Notes under the pieces: model-generated
Seen by the model: the letters and a program-made list of their open reading frames with translations, nothing else
Database searches by the model: none
What the model was told of the DNA's origin: nothing
Position numbers and translations under genes: made by a program
Shown: one piece after another, positions 1 through 6,624 of the stretch
Layout: the number at the start of each line of letters is the position of its first letter
Numbering within the stretch: position 1 is the first letter of the stretch
DNA from: JAYFNU01 sp964622315
GTDB taxonomy: Bacteria > Bacillota > Clostridia > Oscillospirales > Ruminococcaceae
Length of the DNA stretch: 20,243 nucleotides
Reading direction: 5' to 3'
Assembly (NCBI GenBank): GCA_964622315.1
Contig: CAZUOY010000030.1
Span: 1-20,243 of the forward strand

Positions 1-85
1 TGGTGCGAGTGACGAGACTTGAACTCGTACGCCATAAGACACACGCCCCTCAAACGTGCCTGTCTGCCAATTCCAGCACACTCGC
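1..85 (-). tRNA. tRNA-Leu (anticodon GAG)
   Basis: Read on the minus strand this is a complete class II tRNA with an encoded CCA tail at 1-3. The 7-bp acceptor stem pairs GCGAGTG with CACTCGC. The D-arm contains the usual TGGAATTGGCAGA-type sequence. The anticodon stem pairs CACGT with GCGTG (one G-U pair) around the loop TTGAGGG, giving anticodon GAG, which reads the leucine codons CUC and CUU. A short variable arm and a T-loop with TTCAAGT follow. The extra variable arm and discriminator A agree with leucine. It has its own consensus promoter at 104-132. Confidence 0.97.
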
Positions 86-103
86 AAAGTTGCCGCGAAA
101 AAT

Positions 104-132
104 ATTATATCAAAAGCGACGGCGAGTGTCAA
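104..132 (-). promoter_or_regulatory. Sigma-A promoter of tRNA-Leu
   Basis: On the minus strand TTGACA (127-132) and TATAAT (104-109) are separated by exactly 17 bp, a perfect match to the housekeeping promoter consensus. The -10 lies about 18 bp upstream of the mature tRNA 5' end, so the leader is very short. Confidence 0.93.
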
Positions 133-168
133 CAGGTTTTATTCATTAAATTGTTCGATTAAATATGT

Positions 169-204
169 AGCCCAAATTTGAAAAAAACTTTTCAATTTTG
201 GGCT
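169..204. terminator. Orphan hairpin, possible bidirectional terminator
   Basis: A 15-bp inverted repeat (arms 169-183 and 190-204, one mismatch, loop AAAACT) starts with AGCCC and ends with GGGCT. The sequence after it on the plus strand (TTTCCTGTTCTTT) is T-rich but broken. No intact gene ends next to it, so it may be the leftover terminator of a lost gene or the end of transcripts coming from the hydrolase gene on the minus strand. The rest of 133-337 shows no gene. Confidence 0.45.
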
Positions 205-337
205 TTCCTGTTCTTTACCACACACGCTTTTAATTGTCGCGAACGTACAGTAAAATTCATTTATGTTGTTTTACATTTCAGCTTTCTTAATATTCATTTT
301 GACTTTGATTTTTGATGGAAACGAGTCGAAAACTGTT

Positions 338-366
338 TTGCCATTTAATATGGTATATGTTAGAAT
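338..366 (+). promoter_or_regulatory. Promoter in front of a decayed lipoprotein gene
   Basis: TTGCCA (338-343), a 17-bp spacer and TAGAAT (361-366) form a good sigma-A promoter, about 25 bp before the place where the lost start codon should be (392). The promoter looks intact although the gene behind it is broken. Confidence 0.6.
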
Positions 367-391
367 TGAATAACAAAAGTGAAGTAACGCT

Positions 392-661
392 ATAAAAAAG
401 TTGTTTATCGCTATTTTGGTGCTTCTTGTGTGTTTTCTTCTCGCGGGCTGTTACTCAAAGATAACCACTGTGCGCCCCGCAGAGATAAGCAAAGCGGTGA
501 CGACGATGAGCATATCTTGAAAGTTAAGCTGTATACCGGCGAAAAGCTCGACACTGATGTTTTCCTCATCGCTGACGACTCGGTTTGTAAGAATGGCAGA
601 CGAACCCGTTACCATAAAAGACTGGGACGCTCTGTTCGCGTCATCGTCTTCCGAGAATTAA
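392..661 (+). pseudogene. Decayed small lipoprotein gene, start lost and frameshifted
   Basis: The frame beginning at 392 reads ATA-KKLFIAILVLLVCFLLAGC: a textbook lipoprotein signal peptide with lipobox LAGC and the lipidated Cys codon at 449-451, but an ATA codon stands where ATG is expected and a TGA stop closes the frame at 518-520. A protein-like stretch (KLYTGEKLDTDVFLIADDS) continues in the next frame up to about 583. Then the original frame resumes with a sequence containing ADEPVTIKDWDALF and ends at TAA 659-661. Two compensating frame changes plus loss of the start codon are therefore needed to explain it. An apparent 98-residue open frame starting at 430 spans the middle part but has no good ribosome binding site and is not a credible gene by itself. 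The family is not recognised. Assembly errors could account for the frame changes but not easily for the ATA start. Confidence 0.55.
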
Positions 662-700
662 AGCCCTCAGACATAGATAAACCTTACATCTTTAACAGAG

Positions 701-1246
701 TCAGCTCGCAAGAAAACTGTCTGTAGTAATGACCTTAGCGAAGGCACCATCGAGCGACGCCATAAATATTTCGTGCACCTGTTTTGCGGGATAGCGCACA
801 CCGTGTCGCTCAAGGTCGAGGGTGGTGCAGGCGTCCTCAAGAAGAATAACCTTATAACCGCGTGAGGCGGCGGCGCGAACGGTGGTATCTATACACATAT
901 GGCTCATCATTCCGCAGACGACAAGCTCGGATATTTCCGAATTTTTTAGGTGCTCGGCAAGCCCGTCGGAAAGAAAACTGTCTGGCACGCTTTTTACAAA
1001 TACCTTTTCGCCTTCTCGCGGAGCAAGCAGTGGGTAAATCTCGGTTCCGAAAGAACCGTGTGAAAAAAGAAAGTCTCCTTCCTCCGTACTTTCATGGCGA
1101 ATAAAGATTACCTCCTCGCCAGTCTTTCTAAAGTAGTCAAGCGCGGCCTTTGCGTTCACCGCCGCCTTTTCCGGCTCAAAGAGTTCTCCCCTTCCGCCCG
1201 CAAAATAGTCGTTCTGGATATCCACTATAAGAAGCGCTCTTTTCAT
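701..1246 (-). CDS. Isochorismatase-family cysteine hydrolase
   Basis: A 181-residue cytoplasmic protein of the isochorismatase-like cysteine hydrolase family, a fold that includes nicotinamidases, ureidoacrylate hydrolases and isochorismatases. The catalytic triad is visible: Asp9 in ALLIVDIQNDY, Lys85 in FVKSVPDSF and Cys118 in CGMMSHMCIDTTVRAA; the usual cis-peptide region (VVCGMMSH) precedes the Cys. Length is typical of the family. The start ATG at 1246 has a strong ribosome binding site (GGAGGT, 6-7 bp upstream). The substrate cannot be told from the sequence; members of this subgroup are often annotated only as cysteine hydrolases. It is transcribed alone and convergent with the decayed lipoprotein gene, whose remains end 39 bp past this gene's stop codon. 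No clear promoter was seen upstream. Confidence 0.9.
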   Translation of the reverse strand: MKRALLIVDIQNDYFAGGRGELFEPEKAAVNAKAALDYFRKTGEEVIFIRHESTEEGDFLFSHGSFGTEIYPLLAPREGEKVFVKSVPDSFLSDGLAEHLKNSEISELVVCGMMSHMCIDTTVRAAASRGYKVILLEDACTTLDLERHGVRYPAKQVHEIFMASLDGAFAKVITTDSFLAS

Positions 1247-1357
1247 CTGCTTACCTCCGCACTGTTTTTCAACAGCTTAACACGGAGACAACCGTTTGTA
1301 AATTACTTACTTTTTCGTGCGTACTGTCATCAAATTTTCAAAAGGCGGTTAAGAATA

Positions 1358-1780
1358 ATGCTGGACATTACAGACAAAACACAAAAACCCGAAATCTCGG
1401 AGCTTTGCGATTACGTAAACAATCAGCAGTTTAATCAGCTTTTAAGTCATCTTTCAAATGAGTACAACGCTCTTAACGCCGTTGAATACAGCTGCGACAA
1501 CATACTTCTCGGCTGGAACATTAAGCTTTACAAATCTGGACGCGCCCTCTGTCGGCTTTATCCGAGAAAGGGGTATTTCTATGTGCTAATCGTAATAGGG
1601 CGAAAGGAGAAGGAGCGCACCGAGGCGCTTATGCCGAGTATGTCCGAGGAAATGCGAAAAATCTATGAGAGCACTAAGGATGGCATGGGACAGCGTTGGC
1701 TTGTTTTTGACCTGAATGAAGACGGGGTCTTATATCAAGACTTTCTAAAGCTCGTCGAAATAAGAAGAAACAGCAGATGA
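1358..1780 (+). CDS. DUF3788 family protein
   Basis: A 140-residue soluble protein of the DUF3788 family, function unknown. Family hallmarks are seen: an N-terminal segment like LDITDKTQKPEISEL, then WNIKLYKSGRALCRLYP, the GYFYVLIVIGRKEKE strand segment, and a C-terminal basic end following QRWLVFDL. An open frame extends upstream to 1094, but that part lies antisense over the hydrolase gene and has no similarity to the family; the ATG at 1358 with a modest AGGCGG site at 1343-1348 gives the normal family length. The stop codon overlaps the start of the next gene (ATGA at 1777-1780), so the two are translationally coupled. Confidence 0.82.
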   Translation: MLDITDKTQKPEISELCDYVNNQQFNQLLSHLSNEYNALNAVEYSCDNILLGWNIKLYKSGRALCRLYPRKGYFYVLIVIGRKEKERTEALMPSMSEEMRKIYESTKDGMGQRWLVFDLNEDGVLYQDFLKLVEIRRNSR

Positions 1781-2028
1781 ATAACAAAAACTCGCTTATA
1801 GAAAATATAGAGAATCTTCACACCACAGACCTCGGTGCCGTGCGCATAAGGCGAAATCTCTCGCTTGGCGAGACCGATGTCACCGAGTGGTGCAAAGGAA
1901 TAATTCTCTCACCAGACGCAAGAATTGAGAGGCTGGGTAAAAATTATTATGTAAAAACTCTTGACCTCGTTATTACTGTCAATTCAAGCAGCTACACAAT
2001 AATTACGGCTCATAGAATAAGAAACTGA
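1777..2028 (+). CDS. DUF3781 family protein
   Basis: An 83-residue protein resembling the DUF3781 family, function unknown. The recognisable parts are the N-terminal SLIENIENLHTTDLGAVRI segment, LGKNYYVKTLD, and the C-terminal VITVNSSSYTIITAHRI. It begins inside the stop codon of the DUF3788 gene (4-bp overlap) and has little ribosome binding site of its own, so it is probably translated by coupling. No membrane segment or signal peptide. Confidence 0.75.
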   Translation: MNNKNSLIENIENLHTTDLGAVRIRRNLSLGETDVTEWCKGIILSPDARIERLGKNYYVKTLDLVITVNSSSYTIITAHRIRN

Positions 2029-2095
2029 TAAAAGCTTCTTTTTCATTCCGCCGCTATATGTTATCATAAAGCAAACACTAAACTTGGAGGCTTTT

Positions 2096-2593
2096 ATGGC
2101 AAAGATAGTTAAAACCTATAAGGAAAAACTGCCCGCTTTAACACTATTGGGAAGGTGCTACGGCAACGAGAACCGCAACTCTATGGGTACCTTTTCGACG
2201 AAATGGGAAGAGTGGTTTGCAAACGATTGGTTCGACACAGTTTCCAAATGCGGCGAGCCGTATTTGGCGAAGGACTATGTCGGCGCCATGCGATTAAATA
2301 AGGGCGTTTTTGAATATCATATCGGCGTGCTAATGAAGACAGTCGAAAGCATACCCGAGGGCTTTTCCGCCGTCAAGCTTCCCGCAGCAGATTACGGTGT
2401 CACGTGGATTAAGGGAAAGGACGACGCGGAGCTTTACTCTATGCATAAAGAGAGCATGGCGGCTTTTGAGAAAGCAGGGCTCACGGTCGCTAACGACGCG
2501 TGGTATATCGAAAGGTATGTCTGTCCTCGCTTTACAAAGCCTGACGAGAACGGCGAGGTCATACTCGACTATCTCGTCACCTTAACCGATTAA
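2096..2593 (+). CDS. GyrI-like / effector-binding-domain protein
   Basis: A 165-residue protein that consists of a single GyrI-like small-molecule binding domain, the fold used as ligand sensor in some AraC- and MerR-type regulators and as stand-alone proteins that bind or hydrolyse hydrophobic compounds. Recognisable features are the opening strand with LPALTLLGRCYG, the central segment EYHIGVLM, the AADYGVTWIKG strand and the YIERYVCPRF to ILDYLVTL ending. No DNA-binding domain is present. The ATG at 2096 is preferred over the in-frame TTG at 2084, because GGAGG at 2086-2090 is ideally placed for the ATG. A weak promoter candidate (TTTTCA-16-TATCAT) lies just upstream. Its role and ligand are unknown. 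Confidence 0.75.
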   Translation: MAKIVKTYKEKLPALTLLGRCYGNENRNSMGTFSTKWEEWFANDWFDTVSKCGEPYLAKDYVGAMRLNKGVFEYHIGVLMKTVESIPEGFSAVKLPAADYGVTWIKGKDDAELYSMHKESMAAFEKAGLTVANDAWYIERYVCPRFTKPDENGEVILDYLVTLTD

Positions 2594-2728
2594 TTGAGTG
2601 ACGGAATTAACAACTACTGTATAAGCATAAGTTGCGCGGAACATACTCTTGTGTATTAATAGTAGTTTGAGAAAATGGTCTGATTTAAGAGTTTTACTTT
2701 ATTGCTTACGCGCGGCAAGGAGCAAAGA

Positions 2729-3409
2729 ATGAAATCATCGGTAGAGAAAACTATCAAAGGTTTTTATATTGCGGTTCAGTGCGTGCTATTCTTGCTGATT
2801 AAAATCGCGGAACTCACCGCACCATACACTCTCACGCGAAAACTGATGTTCTTCGCTATTTTTATCAACTTCGCCGTAACCGCGTATTTTTTCTTGCGGG
2901 AGACCCGAGAGAAGCGACTTTCCGATTTTTCATTTTCAGCCGTTTTTTTATCTATGCTGCTTACACTTCTTGCTGACACATTTCTTGTTCTTATTGACGG
3001 CTTTTACCTTGCGGGAGTAATGCTCTTTTGCGCTGTTCAGACGGTGTACGCCTTTTATCTTGGTATGAGCCGCCAACAGGCGATAGTTCGTTTCATATGG
3101 TTTGCACTTTTGTTTCTTACCGTTCTTTTTATCGGTGCGTTGAACCTTTTGAGCGGCTTCGCGGCGTTCTCTATGGCTATGCTTAGCGTAAACGCAGTTA
3201 CCGCTTGGCGACGGTATGGAAGAAACAAGACGAAGGCGGGTCTTCTTCTTGCGTTGGGACTGACGCTGTTCCTTCTTTGCGACGTAAATGTAGGAGCAAT
3301 GAACGCGACCGCTGTCGGTACGTTTGCTAACGAGCTTTCAGCCTACCTTATCTGGACCTTCTATCTTCCGTCGCAGGTTTTAATTGTGTTAAGCTTTGCA
3401 GAAAAATGA
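2729..3409 (+). CDS. Multi-pass membrane protein, YhhN/TMEM86-like
   Basis: A 226-residue protein with about eight hydrophobic segments and little else. Two acidic residues inside membrane segments (LLTLLADTFLVLID and LFLLCDVNVGAM) and the closing WTFYLPSQVLIVLS match the pattern of the YhhN/TMEM86 family, whose animal member is a lysoplasmalogenase; the enzymatic role of bacterial members is uncertain. The ATG at 2729 has an AAGGAG site at 2717-2722 and is preferred over the upstream TTG at 2702. It is separated by 135 bp from the GyrI-like gene. Family assignment rests on pattern only. Confidence 0.6.
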   Translation: MKSSVEKTIKGFYIAVQCVLFLLIKIAELTAPYTLTRKLMFFAIFINFAVTAYFFLRETREKRLSDFSFSAVFLSMLLTLLADTFLVLIDGFYLAGVMLFCAVQTVYAFYLGMSRQQAIVRFIWFALLFLTVLFIGALNLLSGFAAFSMAMLSVNAVTAWRRYGRNKTKAGLLLALGLTLFLLCDVNVGAMNATAVGTFANELSAYLIWTFYLPSQVLIVLSFAEK

Positions 3410-3561
3410 TTTTTCTCGGAAGTTTATCGAAATTTCACGGAAAAATTTGATTTTCGAGGCTTTCAACCAAACAAATTTTGTGATAACTCTATTAAAAATG
3501 CTGTTGTTTTCATATTTCTTGTAGTAAAATAAGAAGTAGGCAAAGAAAGGTGGGTGAAATT

Positions 3562-4467
3562 ATGGACGACTGTTGCTTCGCGACGTTAGGAACGACAATA
3601 TATCCCGGACGGGTAGTAAAAATACTCTGTTTGAAGGATAGCGACGATATCGGTGAGAAGACCGTGCCTAACCGCTACCGTATCATTTACGTCAAAAACG
3701 GACGCGGTGTTTTTCATAACGGCGATAACAGCCAGATAGTTACAAGCCCCGCCGTATTATGTCTTAACGAAACCGATTCCGTCTTTTTTTCAGATACAAG
3801 CGAGCTTAAGCTTGATATTATGTACTGTGACCCATCGGTTTTTGAACGCTACAACAATTATAAGGATATCGCCGACTGGAAATCGCAGCTTACCGATGAT
3901 ATACGTTATTTTTTCGAGCCTTTCTTTGAGCGCAGTGACAGCTATATCGGTGCAAGCACCACCAACCATTACCACGGCAACCGTATCTCACAGCTTATAG
4001 ATTTAGCAGACACCGAGCTTCAAATTCAGCGCGACGAATTTTGGCCCTGCCGCAGCCGCTCATATTTCATTGAGCTGCTTTTGCTTGTAAGCTCTGTCTT
4101 CCGCGAGGAGAAACAGCGCGACCAAATTTTCGTGGGCAAGATGACCGATGAGATAAGAGAGGTTGTTGATTATCTTCATATCCACTATCTTGAAAAGATT
4201 GTGATTGAGGATATTACAAAGCAGTTCAACACCAATAAGACGACCCTTAACCAAAAATTCAAGGCGGTTATGGGCATAACGGTAATGGCGTATATCATAA
4301 GTCTTCGTATGCAGATTGCATGCTCGCTTCTGCGCAAGACCTATTTGTCCGTACGGGAGATAATGGAGCGCTCGGGTTATCGTGACGACGCTCATTTCCT
4401 TCGCGCCTTTAAAAAGTACGCGGGCTGCACACCCACTGAGTACCGAAGCAGGTATGAAGTGGCGTAG
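3562..4467 (+). CDS. AraC-family transcriptional regulator
   Basis: A 301-residue regulator. The N-terminal two thirds resemble an AraC-type cupin sensor domain (RYRIIYVKNGRGVFHNGD is the start of the beta-barrel). The C-terminal hundred residues form a double helix-turn-helix: a first helix pair around IVIEDITKQFNTNKTTLNQKFK and a second ending in the family signature SGYRDDAHFLRAFKKYAGCTPTEYR. The ATG at 3562 is chosen because AGGTGG (3548-3553) sits about 8 bp upstream; the in-frame GTG at 3550 has no ribosome binding site. It is followed by a terminator and by lipoprotein genes whose upstream regions contain paired 21-bp-spaced direct repeats, so it is the obvious candidate regulator of those genes. 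The effector is unknown. Confidence 0.9.
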   Translation: MDDCCFATLGTTIYPGRVVKILCLKDSDDIGEKTVPNRYRIIYVKNGRGVFHNGDNSQIVTSPAVLCLNETDSVFFSDTSELKLDIMYCDPSVFERYNNYKDIADWKSQLTDDIRYFFEPFFERSDSYIGASTTNHYHGNRISQLIDLADTELQIQRDEFWPCRSRSYFIELLLLVSSVFREEKQRDQIFVGKMTDEIREVVDYLHIHYLEKIVIEDITKQFNTNKTTLNQKFKAVMGITVMAYIISLRMQIACSLLRKTYLSVREIMERSGYRDDAHFLRAFKKYAGCTPTEYRSRYEVA

Positions 4468-4503
4468 CGCGTAATGTGATTTTTAATTAGAATATGTTTG
4501 AAA

Positions 4504-4532
4504 GCCGACCCTTTGGTCGGCTTTTGTTTTTT
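4504..4532 (+). terminator. Intrinsic terminator after the AraC-family gene
   Basis: A perfect 7-bp stem GCCGACC / GGTCGGC with loop CTTT is followed by TTTTGTTTTTT. It lies 36 bp after the regulator's stop and nearly matches the hairpin after the first lipoprotein gene. Confidence 0.92.
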
Positions 4533-4590
4533 CGATAAGCGGTTTTTTCCTTTCGATTTGCACTTCATAATTGTAATAATCAGATATAAA
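4533..4590 (+). promoter_or_regulatory. Candidate AraC-type operator and promoter of the first lipoprotein
   Basis: Two direct repeats, CGATAAGC (4533-4540) and CGATTTGC (4554-4561), start exactly 21 bp apart, two turns of the helix. A plausible -10 (TATAAA, 4585-4590) follows; the -35 position at about 4562-4567 (ACTTCA) is poor and directly adjoins the second repeat. This is the arrangement expected for activation by an AraC-family protein bound next to the -35. The same arrangement recurs at 5596-5624. Which regulator binds is inferred from proximity. Confidence 0.55.
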
Positions 4591-4648
4591 CTCTTTTCAG
4601 TAAGCTTGTTATGTCAAGCATCAATTAATTCACGAAAGAGGTATACTT

Positions 4649-5560
4649 ATGAATAAGAATATTATGTTTTACATTATCGTTTCTGCGCTAATTTTGGCGC
4701 TCTGCTTATCGCTTGCAAGCTGTGCTGGCGGTTCGGGTTGGACTCCCGTTTCAAAAAGCAGTATTGAATTCAACGACAATATGGACGGCTTTCTTAACGA
4801 AAACTACGGCATTACTGTGGGTTTTCAGGGCGAAATTCGCTACACTACCGACGGCGGAAAAACCTGGCCCCGCGCCGAGAACAGCTCAATGTGCCGTTTT
4901 TCCCTTGACATAGTCGATGAAAGCCTTGCATGGACAGGCGGAAACGGCAGTCAGATTCGCGTGAGCCACGACGGAGGAAAAACCTGGACAGCTGTGACTG
5001 ACTCCCCTCTCGGAGGAATTGTATCGGGCATCGACTTTATTGACGACAAAATCGGCTGGATTTGCACAAACGCGAGACTCGCAAATACCACCGACGGCGG
5101 CACTACATGGAACCCGATAGAAATGCCCTCGGAAGCCGCCGGTATAGCCGCTATACAGCTTAGAACCGAAAACGACGGTTATCTGCTTTCACGCAACGGT
5201 CTTCTGTTTATTACCGCAGACGGCGGTGCAAGCTGGAGCACCCGCGACATTGAAATGGCTAAATATGAAATACTAAATGAAAAGGGCGAGGCGGGATTTT
5301 ATAAATTCAATTCCGCAGTAGCCGATATAGCCTTCACCGACGAAAACAACGGAAAGATTGTCTTTTGTGGCACAGCCCCCAACAAGGGTTCGCTTGTCTG
5401 GAGCTTAAACACGACAAACGGCGGTGAGACGTGGAAAGCCGAACAAATTGAGGTTGAGGAAGGCTTTGCAACAAACAGAATCTTTCTTTCCACGGACGGA
5501 CAGTTCCTTACGCTCGGAAGCTTTTCACGCGATGTAATCCTTATGAAATGCGATAAGTAA
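4649..5560 (+). CDS. Asp-box (Ycf48-like) beta-propeller lipoprotein, copy 1
   Basis: A 303-residue exported lipoprotein. The signal peptide ends in LASC with Cys25 as lipid attachment site, so it should be anchored on the outer face of the membrane. The mature part contains about five Asp-box/BNR repeats, each of the type S/T-x-D-G-G-x-T-W (YTTDGGKTW, VSHDGGKTW, NTTDGGTTW, ITADGGASW, NTTNGGETW), pointing to a WD40/YVTN-like beta-propeller similar to Ycf48. In cyanobacteria and plants Ycf48 helps assemble photosystem II; no photosynthesis gene is present here, so only the fold is implied. It is the first of three paralogues, has an AAAGAGG ribosome binding site, its own putative operator-promoter, and a terminator straight after. 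Function unknown; display, adhesion or polysaccharide or protein binding are all possible. Confidence 0.88.
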   Translation: MNKNIMFYIIVSALILALCLSLASCAGGSGWTPVSKSSIEFNDNMDGFLNENYGITVGFQGEIRYTTDGGKTWPRAENSSMCRFSLDIVDESLAWTGGNGSQIRVSHDGGKTWTAVTDSPLGGIVSGIDFIDDKIGWICTNARLANTTDGGTTWNPIEMPSEAAGIAAIQLRTENDGYLLSRNGLLFITADGGASWSTRDIEMAKYEILNEKGEAGFYKFNSAVADIAFTDENNGKIVFCGTAPNKGSLVWSLNTTNGGETWKAEQIEVEEGFATNRIFLSTDGQFLTLGSFSRDVILMKCDK

Positions 5561-5568
5561 AGAAGAAT

Positions 5569-5594
5569 GCCGACCTTCTGGTCGGCTTTTCTTT
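5569..5594 (+). terminator. Intrinsic terminator after lipoprotein copy 1
   Basis: Stem GCCGACC / GGTCGGC with loop TTCT followed by TTTTCTTTT. Stem sequence is identical to the terminator at 4504-4521, which indicates that the terminator-operator spacer was duplicated together with the gene. Confidence 0.92.
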
Positions 5595-5595
5595 T

Positions 5596-5655
5596 CGATT
5601 AGCGGTATAACATTTCCGATTAGCACTTTATTTCCAGCCCCTCTTTTAATAAAAT
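5596..5655 (+). promoter_or_regulatory. Candidate AraC-type operator and promoter of lipoprotein copies 2 and 3
   Basis: Two identical direct repeats CGATTAGC (5596-5603 and 5617-5624) start 21 bp apart. The flanks are also shared with the site at 4533-4561 (repeat 1 is followed by GGT, repeat 2 by ACTT). A -10-like TAATAA or TAAAAT lies at 5647-5655, and the -35 is weak, as expected for an activator-dependent promoter. Confidence 0.58.
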
Positions 5656-5705
5656 GTAATCAGAAAGCGGAATACCGCAAAAAAATAGGAAAGAGGCTGA
5701 AAAAA

Positions 5706-6608
5706 ATGACGAAGAAGAACCTGTACTTCATAGCTTCGACGGTTCTGATTTGTATCCTTACTTTTACAAGCTGCGCGAGCAAGCCGCAGTGGAGAACCGT
5801 TACAAGGTGCAATACGGACTTTGAAAACAATCTGGACGCGTTCATTAACGAGACCGACGGAATTACTACAGGACGCTACGGCACAATTAAGTACACAAGG
5901 GACGGCGGAAAAACGTGGGTGCAATCTGATAAGGATATGTACTCGCACTTCAGTGTAGATTACGTGACCGATGACCTTATTTGGTGCGGCGGAGAATACA
6001 ATCACATTAAGCTCAGCCGCGACGGCGGAATGACCTGGACGCCTATGCCCGATTTTTCCATGGCGGTTGTGGTTTCCAACATAGACTTTCTTGATGATAA
6101 GACAGGGTGGGCAACTACCACCGATAGACCCGCTTCCACCACGGACGGCGGAAAGACCTGGAACCGAATCTATCTTCCCGATGGTGCTGACGGTGTAGCG
6201 GCGCTCTGCCTTCGCACCCCGACGGACGGCTACGTCTATTCACGAAACGGCGTCTTCTGCATAACCCATGACGGCGGTAAAACCTGGCAGACAACCGACA
6301 CTCACATTGAAGAATTGAATTTTTATAACCAACGTAAAGAGCCGCGCCTTATTGAGATTAGTGCGGCGATATGCGACATTGTATTTACGGACGAGAATAA
6401 CGGCATTATCGTTTTCGCAGGCGCTTGCTACGGCAAGGGTTCAATGGTTTGGTGTCTTAGAACCTCAGACGGCGGAAAAACCTTTACCCGCGAAAAGATT
6501 ATAGTAGACGAGGGCTTTGAAACTAAGCGGGTTTTTCTCAGCGAGGACGGACAATATCTAACGCTCGGCAACTATGACAGAGAAATCATCGTGATGAAAT
6601 TCGAATAA
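5706..6608 (+). CDS. Asp-box (Ycf48-like) beta-propeller lipoprotein, copy 2
   Basis: A 300-residue paralogue of the gene at 4649. The signal peptide ends in FTSC (Cys23). Asp-box repeats are clear: YTRDGGKTW, LSRDGGMTW, STTDGGKTW, ITHDGGKTW and RTSDGGKTF. The C-terminal segment around FTDENNG, VDEGFE and DGQYLTLGNYDRE is shared closely with both siblings. It has an AAAGAGG ribosome binding site. Only 16 bp separate it from copy 3, with no terminator between, so copies 2 and 3 form an operon. Surface-anchored; role unknown. Confidence 0.88.
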   Translation: MTKKNLYFIASTVLICILTFTSCASKPQWRTVTRCNTDFENNLDAFINETDGITTGRYGTIKYTRDGGKTWVQSDKDMYSHFSVDYVTDDLIWCGGEYNHIKLSRDGGMTWTPMPDFSMAVVVSNIDFLDDKTGWATTTDRPASTTDGGKTWNRIYLPDGADGVAALCLRTPTDGYVYSRNGVFCITHDGGKTWQTTDTHIEELNFYNQRKEPRLIEISAAICDIVFTDENNGIIVFAGACYGKGSMVWCLRTSDGGKTFTREKIIVDEGFETKRVFLSEDGQYLTLGNYDREIIVMKFE

Positions 6609-6624
6609 GAAAGGGCGGTGCATT

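Noticed and set aside
862..1104. 80-residue plus-strand frame within the hydrolase gene
   Set aside because: Arginine-rich antisense shadow of a gene with a clear catalytic triad; no credible ribosome binding site or family.
1094..1357. Upstream extension of the DUF3788 reading frame (88 extra residues)
   Set aside because: It runs antisense over the cysteine hydrolase gene, has an unlikely basic composition and no family match; the ATG at 1358 gives the normal family length.
2612..2667. Inverted repeat AACTACT / AGTAGTT as a terminator or operator
   Set aside because: Only 7 bp with a 42-base loop and no T-run; chance occurrence is likely.
4060..4395. 111-residue minus-strand frame over the AraC-family gene
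   Set aside because: Antisense shadow of the conserved helix-turn-helix coding region; no recognisable protein.
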